Shown here piece after piece: positions 8,517 to 17,860 of a stretch of 47,905 bases of DNA (position 1 is its first letter; each line of letters opens with the position of its first letter). The position numbers and the translations under genes are program-made. This DNA comes from CAZEVY01 sp964515555. GTDB taxonomy: Bacteria > Acidobacteriota > Terriglobia > Bryobacterales > Bryobacteraceae. The DNA is taken from NCBI GenBank assembly GCA_964515555.1, contig CAZEVY010000032.1:1-47905 (forward strand), given 5' to 3'. The notes under the pieces are model-generated. The model made no database searches. It saw only the letters and a list, made by a program, of their open reading frames with translations, and was not told where the DNA came from.

Positions 8517-10424
8517 ATGATTACCTCGCTCCCCGGCGGCATGCGATCTCTCCCCGAAGTCCACGCCAGCGTGCCGACGCGCCACCTGTCGTTCTGGCGG
8601 CGGCTGTTCGCCTTCGCGGGTCCCGCATACCTGGTCAGCGTCGGCTACATGGACCCCGGCAACTGGGCCACCGACCTCGAGGGCGGCGCGCGCTTCGGCT
8701 ACGACCTTCTGTGGGTGCTGGTGGTCTCCAACGCCATGGCGATCCTGCTCCAGACGCTGAGCGCGCGCCTCGGAATCGTGGGGGGACGCGACCTCGCCCA
8801 GGCCTGCCGCGAGACGTATCCGCGGCCGGTCGCATACGCATTGTGGTTTCTCTGCGAGATCGCCATCGCCGCCTGCGACCTCGCCGAGGTGCTCGGCGCG
8901 GCGATCGCGCTTCAACTGCTGTTCGGTCTCCCTCTCATCGCTGGCGTGATCCTCACCGCCGCCGACACCCTGCTGATCCTGTGGTTCACGCGCTTCGGCA
9001 TACGGCTCATCGAGGCCATGATCCTGGCGCTGGTCGGCACCATCGGCGTGTGCTTCTTCATCGAGATCTGGCTGGCGAAGCCGGTCATCGCCGAGATGGC
9101 GAACGGCCTCATCCCGCGCCTCAACGACCAGAGCCTCTACGTCGCGATCGGAATTCTCGGCGCGACCGTGATGCCGCACAACCTGTACCTGCACTCGGCG
9201 CTCGTGCAGACCCGCCGCATCGGCGCCAGTGCGGAAGACAAGCGCCACGCCTGCAAGTTCAACCTGATCGACTCCGTGGTGGCGTTGAATGGCGCGCTGT
9301 TCGTCAACGCGGCCATTCTCATCCTGGCGGCGTCGACCTTCTTCAAGCGCGGCATCCTCGTGAACGAAATCCAGCAGGCGCACCTGCTGCTAGCGCCTCT
9401 GCTCGGCACGACCATGGCGGGCGTGCTGTTCGCCGTGGCGCTGCTGTGCTCCGGCCAGTCGTCGACGCTGACCGGCACCATGGCGGGGCAGATCGTCATG
9501 GAGGGCTTCCTCAACTTCCGCATGCGGCCGTGGCTGCGGCGTCTCATCACGCGCCTCGTGGCGATCGTGCCGGCGGCGATCACCGTCTACGTCAGCGGCG
9601 AAAAGGGAACCTACAAGCTGCTCATCCTCAGCCAGGTGATTCTCAGCATGCAGCTCTCCTTCGCGGTGATCCCGCTCATCCAGTTCACCAGCGACCGCGG
9701 GCGCATGGGCGAGTTCGCGAATCCCCGCTGGGTGCGCGCGCTCGCCTGGACGGCCGCGACGCTCATCGTCGGGCTGAACCTGCGGCTCGTCTGGACGACG
9801 CTCGGGGACTGGGTGTCGGTGACCGGCGACTGGCTGCTGCTGATCCTCATTCCCATTTGTACGGCAGTCGGACTGCTGCTCATATATGTGACGCTGCACC
9901 CGATTCTGCCCGAGAGCGTGCGCCGCATTGGACGCCCGGTGGGACTGGTGCCTGCCGCCGTCGCCGCCGAGATCGCCGCACCCGTGTATCGGAGCATTCT
10001 GGTGCCGCTCGATCACTCGACGCGCGACCGCGAGGCCATCGCGCACGGGGCGTCGCTGGCGCGCGCGCACGGGGCGCGCCTCTATCTGCTGCACGTCGAG
10101 GAGGACGTCACCAGCCAGGTCTACGGTGACATCGCTTCGACCGCCGAGGTGGAGCGCGGCCAGCGGTACTTCGAGGGAGTCGTGGAGACGCTGCGCGGCC
10201 AGTCGATCGACGTCGAGTTGATCGTGCGGCATGCTCGATCGCCGAGCGACGAGATCGCCGCCGTGGCGCGGGAGATTCGGCCCGACCTGGTGGTGATGGG
10301 CGCGCACGGCCATCGGGGCTTGAAGGATCTGATCTTTGGCGCGACAATCAATGCCGTGCGGCACGAGATCGAGGCGCCACTGCTGATCGTGCGCGACGAG
10401 GTGAGGTCCGAGGGGAAACAATGA
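8517..10424 (+). CDS. mntH: Nramp divalent-metal transporter fused to a C-terminal UspA domain
   Basis: 635 residues. Residues about 25-460 form an Nramp (MntH-like) proton-coupled Mn2+/Fe2+ importer. The TM1 metal-binding motif DPGN is at 46-49 (GYMDPGNWATDLEGG) and the TM6 motif is MPHNLYLHS near 219-227. Typical Nramp proteins end at roughly 400-450 residues. Here a universal-stress domain follows from about residue 488 (YRSILVPLDHSTRDREA). It has the ATP-binding-type G-2x-G-9x-G(S/T/A) region in MGAHGHRGLKDLIFGAT. The fusion suggests that nucleotide binding or stress state adjusts metal uptake, which is inference. The start may instead be ATG 8541. The stop overlaps the next gene by ATGA. 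Confidence 0.88.
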   Translation: MITSLPGGMRSLPEVHASVPTRHLSFWRRLFAFAGPAYLVSVGYMDPGNWATDLEGGARFGYDLLWVLVVSNAMAILLQTLSARLGIVGGRDLAQACRETYPRPVAYALWFLCEIAIAACDLAEVLGAAIALQLLFGLPLIAGVILTAADTLLILWFTRFGIRLIEAMILALVGTIGVCFFIEIWLAKPVIAEMANGLIPRLNDQSLYVAIGILGATVMPHNLYLHSALVQTRRIGASAEDKRHACKFNLIDSVVALNGALFVNAAILILAASTFFKRGILVNEIQQAHLLLAPLLGTTMAGVLFAVALLCSGQSSTLTGTMAGQIVMEGFLNFRMRPWLRRLITRLVAIVPAAITVYVSGEKGTYKLLILSQVILSMQLSFAVIPLIQFTSDRGRMGEFANPRWVRALAWTAATLIVGLNLRLVWTTLGDWVSVTGDWLLLILIPICTAVGLLLIYVTLHPILPESVRRIGRPVGLVPAAVAAEIAAPVYRSILVPLDHSTRDREAIAHGASLARAHGARLYLLHVEEDVTSQVYGDIASTAEVERGQRYFEGVVETLRGQSIDVELIVRHARSPSDEIAAVAREIRPDLVVMGAHGHRGLKDLIFGATINAVRHEIEAPLLIVRDEVRSEGKQ

Positions 10425-10732
10425 CACCGGACGATTTCCGCAAGCTGGCGCTGGAGCTGCCGGGCGCGGAGGAGCGCTCACACATGGATCACCCCGACTT
10501 CCGAGTCGGCGGGAGAATCTTCGCGACGCTCGGGTATCCGGACGATGGCTGGGGCATGGTGAAGCTGAACCCCGAGCAGCGCGCCGATCTCATGGGCGCG
10601 CATCCCGATGCGTTCATTCCCATCCCGGGCGGCTGGGGCAAGCGCGGCGCCACCAGCGTGAATCTGAAGAAGGCGCGGAAGCCGGCGGTGCGGAAGGCGC
10701 TCGCCGCGGCCTGGCGCAACACCGCGCGATAA
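10421..10732 (+). CDS. MmcQ/YjbR family protein
   Basis: 103 residues beginning MTPDDFRKLALELPGAEE. The family hallmarks are visible: the LPGAEE/HxDHPDFRV start, then GWGMVKLNPEQRADL, and a C-terminal NLKKARKPAVRKAL. YjbR-fold proteins have a double-wing-like fold and are often annotated as DNA-binding, but their role is unproven. The start codon overlaps the transporter stop (ATGA at 10421-10424), so the two are translationally coupled. A second family member lies at 19747-20112 on the other strand. Confidence 0.8.
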   Translation: MTPDDFRKLALELPGAEERSHMDHPDFRVGGRIFATLGYPDDGWGMVKLNPEQRADLMGAHPDAFIPIPGGWGKRGATSVNLKKARKPAVRKALAAAWRNTAR

Positions 10733-10785
10733 CGAGAGCCGGCGCCGGCAACCTTGTGTCGCGCGCCACCCGGGCCGACACCGGC

Positions 10786-11010
10786 CTATCGCAGCAGAAC
10801 TTCCTGGGCGAAGTGAGTATAGCCTTTGTCGAGACGCCGTTCGTAGAGCTTCAGGGCCGCGGCAAACGACTCGTGCGACTGCCGCTCAACGCAGTCCCGC
10901 GATCGGACAGGATCGCCCGCACCGCCCGAGCCGCCACCGCGCGTAAAGCCGGGCCTCGACGGGCCAGGCCGTCCAGCAGCTCGCTCAGGACGTCCTCGGT
11001 CGTTACAGGC
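10786..11010 (-). pseudogene. Degraded PIN-domain (VapC-like) toxin gene
   Basis: No intact ORF exists on this strand, but two frames together read as the rear part of a PIN ribonuclease. From about 11009 downward one frame gives PVTTEDVLSELLDGLARRG, typical of the middle of VapC-like proteins. Near 10885-10900 the reading shifts frame and continues QSHESFAAALKLYERRLDKG. In intact relatives this is followed by the acidic TDC motif and, later, a DHHF.QEGF ending. Here it jumps straight to YTHFAQEVLLR and a TAG at 10786-10788, so the TDC segment is deleted. The N-terminal part with the first catalytic Asp is also missing. No antitoxin gene is visible. The family call rests on remembered motif order. 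Confidence 0.6.
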
Positions 11011-11041
11011 GAACCTCGCCGAGAATACTTCGCGCCTCTCT

Positions 11042-14000
11042 CTAGAACACGTACCGCAGTCCCAGGACGATGCGGCGGTTGCCGCCGTCGGTGTTGCCCT
11101 CCAGCCCGAAACCGGTGTTGTTGATGTTGGCCTGGGGGATGCCGTAGTCGCGCGAGTTGGTCAGGTTGTAGAACTGGGCGCGCACCTGGAGACGATTGGA
11201 CTCGGAGATGCGGATGTTCTTGTTGATCCCGAGGTCCACGTTGTTGATGCCGTCGGCCCGCAGGATGTTGCGGCCGGCATTGCCGAGCGGACTGGCCGCC
11301 GTCACCTGCGAGAACAGCGTGCGTCCCCCTGCCCCGATAATCGCCGGCAGCGTCATCGCCGAAAGGTCAAGCGAGGTGTTCAGGTTCGGACGGATCGAAT
11401 TGCCGATGAGCGTATCGATGCCCGACAGACGGAAGCCGGGGTCGGCGCCGTTGAGCGGAGAGAACGGCGGTCCCGCCTGGAAGGTAAGGAACCCGCTGAT
11501 GTCCCAACCCCCGGCGATCTTGCCGGCGACGCCCTTCTGCTCCCGCAGCCAGGGCAGTTGGTAGTAGCCGTTCATCGAGAGGCGATGGGGGCGGTCATAG
11601 GTCGAGCGGCCGCGGTCGGAACGGCGGTTGAAGGAATCCTGGGATACCGCCACCTCGCCCGCCACTGACGGATTGAAGATCTCCGACGCGTCGTCGATAT
11701 ACGCGCTCCAGGTGTAGTGCGCGCCCATCGAGAAATTGCGGCTCAGCCGCTTTTCGAGGCTCGTCTGAAGCGAGTGGTAGATGGAGGCCGCGCAGTTGCA
11801 GCGCAGGCGGATGATCCCGCGGTTGGGGTCGACCTTCTGCGCCCCGCTGGTGCCGGGAATGGAGGGATTGCCGTCCACCGACTGGAACAATCCGGTGCCC
11901 TTGGTGGCCACCCAGCCGAGCGTGAACGCCCAGTCGGTCGCCAGCTCGCGCTGAATGTTGAACGAGAACTGCTCGCTGTACGGCGCGCGGAAATCGGTTC
12001 CGATTTGCGTGCGCGTGACCAGGTTCGGATTGGCGACGGTCGGAATCACCCGTCCGGCGCGGATCGGGTCGATAGTGGCGAACCCGTTGGGCTGTGCGGC
12101 CGGCCGGGTCGTCACGATGGTGAAGGGAAACGCGCTATAGACATTCAGGTGAATGTTGTTGAAAGCGGCATCATAGGTGCGCGAATAACCCATACGCATC
12201 ACCATCTTGCGGTCGCCGGTGAGCCAGCCGAACGGTCCCGGTCCCTTGCCGACGCGGTAGTTCAGGCCAAAGCGCGGCGCCCAGTTGTTGGTATCGCGCT
12301 TGGGCCCGTCGAACCGGTACGCGGGTTGATTGTTGTTGGCCGCCAGGATCGGCTGGTTGAGCTTCACCAGCGTATCGGCGGCGTTGCCCGGGGTCTCGTA
12401 GCGGATGCCGTAGGTGAGCGTCAGCCCCGGCCGGATCTGCCACTCATCCTGCACGAAGAAGAAGTAGTCGTAGTACTTGTACGGCTGAATCTTCGGCACG
12501 CCCGGCTGCAGCGTGTTGATGGCCGCCACCTGGGCCACGTCGTTGACCAGGTTCTGGAGCGAGGTGTATTGCAGGCGCCCGCGCAAAGTCGGATTGAACT
12601 CGGTGGCCTGCTCGATACGCCGGAAATCGAAGCCGAACTTCATCGAGTGCGAGCCACGAATCCATCCGAGCGTGTCGCTCAACTGGTAGGTGTTGTAGAC
12701 CGCGCCCTGCGGGAAGTTCACCGCCAGGCCGATGGCCGTCCGCCCGGCGGCGGCGTTGAAGCCGGTCAAGCCGAGCTCGGTGACTTCGATCGACGGGATG
12801 TTCTCCGAATTGGCGTCGGCGGCGGAGGTCACCGTTGTGAAGCGCTGATAGTTGGCCCGAAGTTCGTTGTACATGGTCGGCGACAGGGTGCTGTTGAAGA
12901 ACGTTCCCAGCGCCTGGCGCTTGGCCGGACTCTGTCCGGTGAGACCCGGAGGGACCGCCTGCCCCGACACGGACTTGCGCGTGTCGTACAGGTAGCGTCC
13001 GCCGAGGTTGTGCCGGTCGTTGAAGCGGTGGTCCATGCGGCCGGACCCCTGCCACACATCTTGCAGATTCGGCGCGGCGCCGCTGAGAGTTCCGACTGGA
13101 ATGGCCAGCGTTCGCCCGTCGGCCGTGAGGTTGATTACCTGGCCTGAGGCCGCCTGCGCGGCGGGCAGATGGGTCAGCAGCGCCTGCAATTGCGGGCGCG
13201 TCGAGGCGATGCCGCGCAGCAGGTCCTGTCCGGCCGAGGTCGGCGCGCCGGTGATGGCGGTGCCGCTGGCGAACAAATGATCGGTCCAGCGCAGCAGCGA
13301 GCCGAAGAAGAACGTCTTGTCACGAATCACGGGGCCGCCGGCGGTTCCGGCGAACTGGTTGTGAACGCGCCAGGGCGCCTTCGGGAACGTGCGCTTGTCG
13401 AGGTTGCTGCGCGAATTCAGCTTATTGCCGTTGTAGAGCCAGTAGAGCGAGCCGTGGAGGTCGTTGGAGCCGCTCTTGGTGATAATGTTGACCACCGAAC
13501 CCGTCGACCGTCCGTACTCGGGCAGGAACTGGTTGGTGATCAGCCGGAATTCGGCGACTGTGTCGGGGTTGTTGATCTCCTGGATCAGGCCGCTGACGCT
13601 GGGCTGGTTGCTGTCGGCGCCGTCGATCATGAAGTTGTTCGACCGAAGGCGGTTGCCGTTGACCGAGAAATTCACCCCGCCGGCGGCGAAGGTGCTGTTG
13701 CCCGCCGATAGCTGACTCACTCCGGCCACCGAAAGCGCCAGGGTCAGAATGTTCTGGCTGGGCGCGAGCGGCAGCTCGGAGATGCGCTTCTGATCGAAGT
13801 TCACGCCGACGGTGGCGTTGGTGGTGTTGATCAGCAGCGCGTCGGTGGCGACCGTGATGACCTCGCTGACGGCGGATACCTGGAGCTTTACGTCGACCGT
13901 GGCGCTCTGGTTCAGCATCAGCACGATGGGACCCTGCTTGAAGGTCGCGAATCCCTGCTTGACCACCTGGACCTCGTAGCGTCCCACCGGCAACGCCGGG

Positions 14001-14200
14001 AATCGATACCGTCCATCGGCGGACGCAACGACCTCACGCGTCGCGTTCGTGTCGAGGTTCTTGGCGGTTACAGTCGCGCCCGGTACGACGGCGCCACTCG
14101 AATCCTGGATCACACCGAGAATCTCACCGGAAGTCACCTGGGCGGACGCGGTCGCGGCGAGCAACAGCGCCAATAGCACAAACGCTAGGTTTTTCAGCAT
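11042..14200 (-). CDS. TonB-dependent receptor with carboxypeptidase-regulatory-like N-terminal domain
   Basis: 1052 residues. I start at ATG 14200, not the more distal 14404: AAGGAG lies about 11 nt upstream, and the protein then opens with a signal peptide, MLKNLAFVLLALLLAATASA. Residues about 24-110 are a carboxypeptidase-regulatory-like beta-sandwich (GVIQDSSGAVVPGATVTAKN). Residues about 125-250 resemble the plug (FSVNGNRLRSNNFMIDGAD; EYGRSTGSVVNIITKSG). The rest is a large beta-barrel ending in the outer-membrane C-terminal aromatic signature (VLGLRYVF). Such Oar-like receptors are abundant in Acidobacteria and are thought to take up glycans or peptides. No substrate gene is adjacent. 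The energiser would be a TonB such as the one at 42057. Confidence 0.9.
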   Translation of the reverse strand: MLKNLAFVLLALLLAATASAQVTSGEILGVIQDSSGAVVPGATVTAKNLDTNATREVVASADGRYRFPALPVGRYEVQVVKQGFATFKQGPIVLMLNQSATVDVKLQVSAVSEVITVATDALLINTTNATVGVNFDQKRISELPLAPSQNILTLALSVAGVSQLSAGNSTFAAGGVNFSVNGNRLRSNNFMIDGADSNQPSVSGLIQEINNPDTVAEFRLITNQFLPEYGRSTGSVVNIITKSGSNDLHGSLYWLYNGNKLNSRSNLDKRTFPKAPWRVHNQFAGTAGGPVIRDKTFFFGSLLRWTDHLFASGTAITGAPTSAGQDLLRGIASTRPQLQALLTHLPAAQAASGQVINLTADGRTLAIPVGTLSGAAPNLQDVWQGSGRMDHRFNDRHNLGGRYLYDTRKSVSGQAVPPGLTGQSPAKRQALGTFFNSTLSPTMYNELRANYQRFTTVTSAADANSENIPSIEVTELGLTGFNAAAGRTAIGLAVNFPQGAVYNTYQLSDTLGWIRGSHSMKFGFDFRRIEQATEFNPTLRGRLQYTSLQNLVNDVAQVAAINTLQPGVPKIQPYKYYDYFFFVQDEWQIRPGLTLTYGIRYETPGNAADTLVKLNQPILAANNNQPAYRFDGPKRDTNNWAPRFGLNYRVGKGPGPFGWLTGDRKMVMRMGYSRTYDAAFNNIHLNVYSAFPFTIVTTRPAAQPNGFATIDPIRAGRVIPTVANPNLVTRTQIGTDFRAPYSEQFSFNIQRELATDWAFTLGWVATKGTGLFQSVDGNPSIPGTSGAQKVDPNRGIIRLRCNCAASIYHSLQTSLEKRLSRNFSMGAHYTWSAYIDDASEIFNPSVAGEVAVSQDSFNRRSDRGRSTYDRPHRLSMNGYYQLPWLREQKGVAGKIAGGWDISGFLTFQAGPPFSPLNGADPGFRLSGIDTLIGNSIRPNLNTSLDLSAMTLPAIIGAGGRTLFSQVTAASPLGNAGRNILRADGINNVDLGINKNIRISESNRLQVRAQFYNLTNSRDYGIPQANINNTGFGLEGNTDGGNRRIVLGLRYVF

Positions 14201-14282
14201 ATTCGATGGGGCTCCTTGTCCCTGAAGCAATGCTACGAACTCGGACCATCCCGACCTGGGTGGCCCTTTCCCCTTTGAGAGG

Positions 14283-14311
14283 ATCGTAACATGTCTGCGA
14301 ATGTGTTGCAA
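14283..14311 (-). promoter_or_regulatory. Sigma-70-like promoter of the TonB-dependent receptor
   Basis: On the minus strand, TTGCAA (14306-14311) and TACGAT (14283-14288) are separated by exactly 17 bp. This would start transcription near 14276 and give a leader of about 75 nt before ATG 14200. The -35 box lies inside a perfect 10-bp palindrome, TGTTGCAACA (14304-14313), which could be a repressor site. Confidence 0.5.
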
Positions 14312-14410
14312 CAATCGCGTGGTGGCGGACGAAATCGTTACGAATATTACGGGAAGGCCAGGGCCTCGGAGGTCGCACGCGGCGCTCTGAGCCGCCCAGT
14401 CCAAGAGCCG

Positions 14411-14419
14411 TGTGAGAAT
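14411..14419 (+). promoter_or_regulatory. fabD: Extended -10 element just before fabD
   Basis: TG-T-GAGAAT at 14411-14419, followed by an 8-nt gap and ATG 14428. With the usual 6-7 nt from -10 to the start site, transcription would begin within about two bases of the start codon, giving a leaderless mRNA. No -35 box is evident. Confidence 0.4.
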
Positions 14420-14427
14420 GGTCGTTC

Positions 14428-15360
14428 ATGTCTCAAATCGCATTTCTGTTTCCGGGCCAGGGATCGCAATTCGTGGGGATGGGCCGGTCGCTGGCCGAAA
14501 CTTTTCCGGCCGCACGCGACGTCTTCGACGGGGCCGACCGCGTCCTCGGCTTCCCGCTCTCGACGCTGTGCTTCGACGGTCCGGAAGACGAGCTTCGCCG
14601 CACCGCCAACCTTCAGCCGGCGCTGCTGACAGTCTCGACCGCCGCGGCGCGGGTGCTGGGCGGGGCCGGGCTCCGGCCGGACTATGTGGCCGGGCACAGC
14701 CTCGGCGAATACTCGGCGCTGGTCGCGGCCGGGTCGCTCGACTTCGCCGATGCGTTGCGGCTGGTCCGCAAGCGCGGGACCTACATGCAGGAGGCCGTGC
14801 CCGAGGGGACGGGCGCCATGGCGGCGCTGCTGAAGCTCCCCGACGGGGCGCTCGAGAGCGTGCTCGACCGCGCGGCGCAGGGCGAGATCGTGACCGCGGC
14901 GAATTTCAATTCACCGGACCAGATCGTGATCGCCGGGCATGCCGGCGCGGTTGGCCGTGCGGCCGAGCTGGCCAGAACGGCGGGTGCGAAACGCGCCGTG
15001 ATGCTTCCCGTCAGCGCCCCATTCCATTGCCCCCTGATGCGCCCGGCGCAGCAGCGCCTCGCCGCCGACCTCGACGCGACGCGCTTCGCCGACCTCGCCG
15101 TTCCGCTCGTAAATAACTTCGAGGCCAGGGAAACTACTGCCGCGGCCGACGCCCGCCGCGGCCTGTTCGAGCAGATTCCCAACGCCGTGCGCTGGGAGCA
15201 GTCGGTGCGGCTTCTCGCCGCGCACGGGGTGACGCGATTCGTCGAAGTGGGACCGGGCGCCGTGCTGAAGGGCCTGCTGCGGAACATCGACGCGTCGCTG
15301 GAGTGCCGCGGATTCGCGGAGGCCGGCGACATCGAGAATCTCGCCGCCTGGCGGGTTTGA
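14428..15360 (+). CDS. fabD: Malonyl-CoA:ACP transacylase
   Basis: 310 residues, the usual FabD length. It loads malonyl groups from CoA onto acyl carrier protein for fatty-acid synthesis. The oxyanion motif GQGSQ (FLFPGQGSQFVGMG) is near residue 10, and the nucleophile elbow GHSLGEY (Ser near residue 92) is clear. The PVSAPFHCPLM segment with the catalytic His is near residue 200, followed by VEVGPGAVLKGLLRN. It stands alone here, away from other fab genes. There is no Shine-Dalgarno sequence; instead TGTGAGAAT (an extended -10, GAGAAT at 14414-14419) lies 8 nt before the ATG. It ends 5 bp from the convergent gene. Confidence 0.93.
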   Translation: MSQIAFLFPGQGSQFVGMGRSLAETFPAARDVFDGADRVLGFPLSTLCFDGPEDELRRTANLQPALLTVSTAAARVLGGAGLRPDYVAGHSLGEYSALVAAGSLDFADALRLVRKRGTYMQEAVPEGTGAMAALLKLPDGALESVLDRAAQGEIVTAANFNSPDQIVIAGHAGAVGRAAELARTAGAKRAVMLPVSAPFHCPLMRPAQQRLAADLDATRFADLAVPLVNNFEARETTAAADARRGLFEQIPNAVRWEQSVRLLAAHGVTRFVEVGPGAVLKGLLRNIDASLECRGFAEAGDIENLAAWRV

Positions 15361-15365
15361 CCGGG

Positions 15366-17738
15366 TTACTGCACGGAAATCAGCGCATCGTTGCTGAACA
15401 GAACGTCGTCGGCGGCGATTACGGCGGCCACGAAACCCACGTCGGGGCCGGTGGCGGCGCCGGCGGCCGTCTCAAACACCACTTCATAGACGCCGATGAG
15501 GTTGGTGGAGTACTGCGCCGAGACCACGGCCATCCCGGCGTCGCCGAGGCCGATGATCACTTGCAGGAGCGCCGACGACGGATTCGCCGCGCTGCCGCGT
15601 TCGTTGGTCGGAACGGGCGGGGCGATCGGCCCCAGGCCGAGGAAGAAGCCCCGCCCCTGCTCCCCGCGGCGCAGGGGATTCTCCGGCGTCACCAGCGAAC
15701 CATCGGGCCGCTGAACGAGCGCTCGTTTCTTGCCGTCGGCGCTGGTCCAGGTGAACAGGCCTGGACTCGCGGGACGCAGCCTGAGATCCGGGACGGTCGC
15801 CGAAAGCGCTCCCGCCTTGACCGTCATTGCCACGGCGCCCGCGGGCAGCTCGAAGGGAATCTGGAAAGTCACCGACTGGCGGCCGGCGCTGTTGCATACG
15901 CTCAGCAGCGGCGCGCTCCGCGCCGGCGAGTCACCGGCCCGGAACTCCACCGACACCTCCGCCAGCGAGAAGGGCAGCGGGCCGATCACGTTGGCCGGTA
16001 CGGCGCAGCCCGTCAGTCCGGCGGCGACCCCAGGCGCGATCAGCGTCGCCAGCGAGCCCGGCGAAATGTTGCCGCGTTGAAATCCCGCGGCGTCGTGAAT
16101 CTCGTTGGCCGACGCGACCAGGGAGGGGGCGGGCGCCACGGTGAATGCAGGGGCCCAGGCGGCGCTGTCGGTGATCGACCCGGCGGTCGAGAGCAGGTAT
16201 GCGAAGTGGTAGTCGCCGGCGTCGGCGACTGTGAACACGCAGTTGACGCGGGTGGAAGACGGCGCGCAGTTTTGTTCGATGTCGTAGGGCGCCGCCCGGT
16301 TGCGGTCGAGCCGGAGCTGCGCGGACGCCGCCGGGCCGGCCGAGGCGATCGAAAGCTCGGCGCGAACGACGGTTCCCGAAGGAATCCGCGCCGTGCGTGG
16401 ACCGCCTCCGCTCGCCTCGGTCTGGAAACCCGGAGCGATCGGCTGGTTGTTGGCGTTTTCGAAAAACGACACGCGGGTGGCGTAGGGTGCGCCGCGCGTG
16501 AAGGTGCTGGTCGTGCTCCCGGTAACGGTGACCGTTTGTTCACCCCAGTTCTCGACCGAATCGAAGGCGCCGGCGGTGTGGGAGACGCGGTAGCGGTACT
16601 CGCCGTTGGCCAGCCCGTCGAAGCGCACCTTCCGGTCGGCGTCGGTCGTCTTGGGAGCGCCCGCCGAAGCGCCCGTGGACGTAAACAGCTCGACGCGGCC
16701 CTGTCCGGCGCGCGGCAGCGTCGTCCCTGGAGTGACGACGGTGATCGTCAACGAGGAGCCTGCGACCGGCGCCGGCCCGCCCGAGTGTGTCGCCACGATC
16801 GTGGCGAATGTCGGTACGCCGCTCGTCAGCAGGCCGATCGCGATATAGTACAGGCCGGGAGTGAGCGGCGGCGACGAATTCGAGGTAATCGTGAGCGTCT
16901 CGGGCCCGCCCGTGGAGTCGTTCCCGTAGTAATCGCGCAGCACCGACCCGCCGGCAACGGTCGGCGGCACGCCCTTCCGCGCGTAAATCTCCAGGTTGAC
17001 CGGTGACAGGGGATCCACCTGCACCGCCAGCCGGGTCGCGCCCTGCGGAACATCGATGCGGTATAACGCCTCGCGCATCAATCCGATCGCGGCATTCCCC
17101 GTCGCGATCTCGGCCGGAACTCCGGATGTCAAGAGAATGCTGGAATCGGGCGGCGGCGGAATTACGACGCCGGGAGGGACGGCGATCGTCGCCGTCAGAG
17201 CGCAATTCGAGAGTGCCAGGCGCGTAAAAACGCCGAATGCCAGAAAGTAAACGCCCGGACGCGGATCGCCCACGATAATCCGCTCGAATCCACCGTCTTC
17301 AATCGACCGGTAATCCGCGAGGATCCCGTTGGGAGCCGAAAGGTCCACGTCCGGTTCCCCGCCGTGGCGCATGTAGAGGTCGACGTCGATATTGCACGAG
17401 AGCGTCGCCGTCAGGCTGGTGGCGCCCGCAGGAACAGCGATGCTGTACCCGAACTCGCCCCCGAAGAGCGTGTAGAAGAATATCGGCGGCAGGAGGAAAT
17501 TGACGGGTGTGCCCGACGTCAGCGCCGTCACCATCCTGGGCTGCGGCGCGGATTTCAGCGGCTCGGCGCGTAGGACGGCCGTCGAAGCTCGCCGCAAGTA
17601 GCTTAAGGAAGCCCGGCCTTGTGGCGTTATGTCTGGCTGCCTGGGCGTCATTTGCGCCGGAGCACGATCCGTGATCGCATACGCCACCAGCCAAACTGCC
17701 AGTAACGGACTTCGATGAAACCGAATAACGCGATTCAT
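15366..17738 (-). CDS. Secreted protein with PPC-like beta-sandwich domains and a TIGR03437-type C-terminus
   Basis: 790 residues from ATG 17738, which has GGGAAG just upstream; an in-frame ATG seven codons earlier is less likely. The signal peptide is MNRVIRFHRSPLLAVWLVAY and onward. Two similar modules (about residues 70-190 and 200-315) carry the VPAGATSLT/VPQGATRLAVQV and DVDLYMRHG/NLEIYARKG patterns of bacterial pre-peptidase C-terminal (PPC) domains. A middle Ig-like part follows. The last ~240 residues (AAGFQRGNISPGSLATLIAPG; PFSLAEVSVEF; LLSVCNSAGRQSVTFQIPFE) match the Solibacter-associated TIGR03437 module, of unknown function. No catalytic domain is visible. Probably a cell-surface or secreted binding protein. 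Confidence 0.75.
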   Translation of the reverse strand: MNRVIRFHRSPLLAVWLVAYAITDRAPAQMTPRQPDITPQGRASLSYLRRASTAVLRAEPLKSAPQPRMVTALTSGTPVNFLLPPIFFYTLFGGEFGYSIAVPAGATSLTATLSCNIDVDLYMRHGGEPDVDLSAPNGILADYRSIEDGGFERIIVGDPRPGVYFLAFGVFTRLALSNCALTATIAVPPGVVIPPPPDSSILLTSGVPAEIATGNAAIGLMREALYRIDVPQGATRLAVQVDPLSPVNLEIYARKGVPPTVAGGSVLRDYYGNDSTGGPETLTITSNSSPPLTPGLYYIAIGLLTSGVPTFATIVATHSGGPAPVAGSSLTITVVTPGTTLPRAGQGRVELFTSTGASAGAPKTTDADRKVRFDGLANGEYRYRVSHTAGAFDSVENWGEQTVTVTGSTTSTFTRGAPYATRVSFFENANNQPIAPGFQTEASGGGPRTARIPSGTVVRAELSIASAGPAASAQLRLDRNRAAPYDIEQNCAPSSTRVNCVFTVADAGDYHFAYLLSTAGSITDSAAWAPAFTVAPAPSLVASANEIHDAAGFQRGNISPGSLATLIAPGVAAGLTGCAVPANVIGPLPFSLAEVSVEFRAGDSPARSAPLLSVCNSAGRQSVTFQIPFELPAGAVAMTVKAGALSATVPDLRLRPASPGLFTWTSADGKKRALVQRPDGSLVTPENPLRRGEQGRGFFLGLGPIAPPVPTNERGSAANPSSALLQVIIGLGDAGMAVVSAQYSTNLIGVYEVVFETAAGAATGPDVGFVAAVIAADDVLFSNDALISVQ

Positions 17739-17773
17739 CTCTTCCCTTTCCCCGCGCACGACCCGCCGGGGAG

Positions 17774-17802
17774 AGAATATCAGAGAATCAATGCCGTTTC
17801 AA
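17774..17802 (-). promoter_or_regulatory. Sigma-70-like promoter of the 790-residue secreted protein
   Basis: On the minus strand TTGAAA (17797-17802) and TATTCT (17774-17779) are spaced by 17 bp. The predicted start site is near 17767, about 29 nt before ATG 17738. This is one of the best consensus-like promoters in the window. Apart from it, the 122 bp between the two genes hold nothing notable. Confidence 0.55.
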
Positions 17803-17860
17803 TGGTTTTGAATTCGGACGCCTTCGGACCGCGGCAGTGCGTCAGTTCGACCCTACCCGA

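Noticed and set aside
10756..11124. 122-residue plus-strand ORF
   Set aside because: Low-complexity Arg/Ser-rich translation with no motif. It covers the antisense of the PIN-toxin relic and the receptor 3' end.
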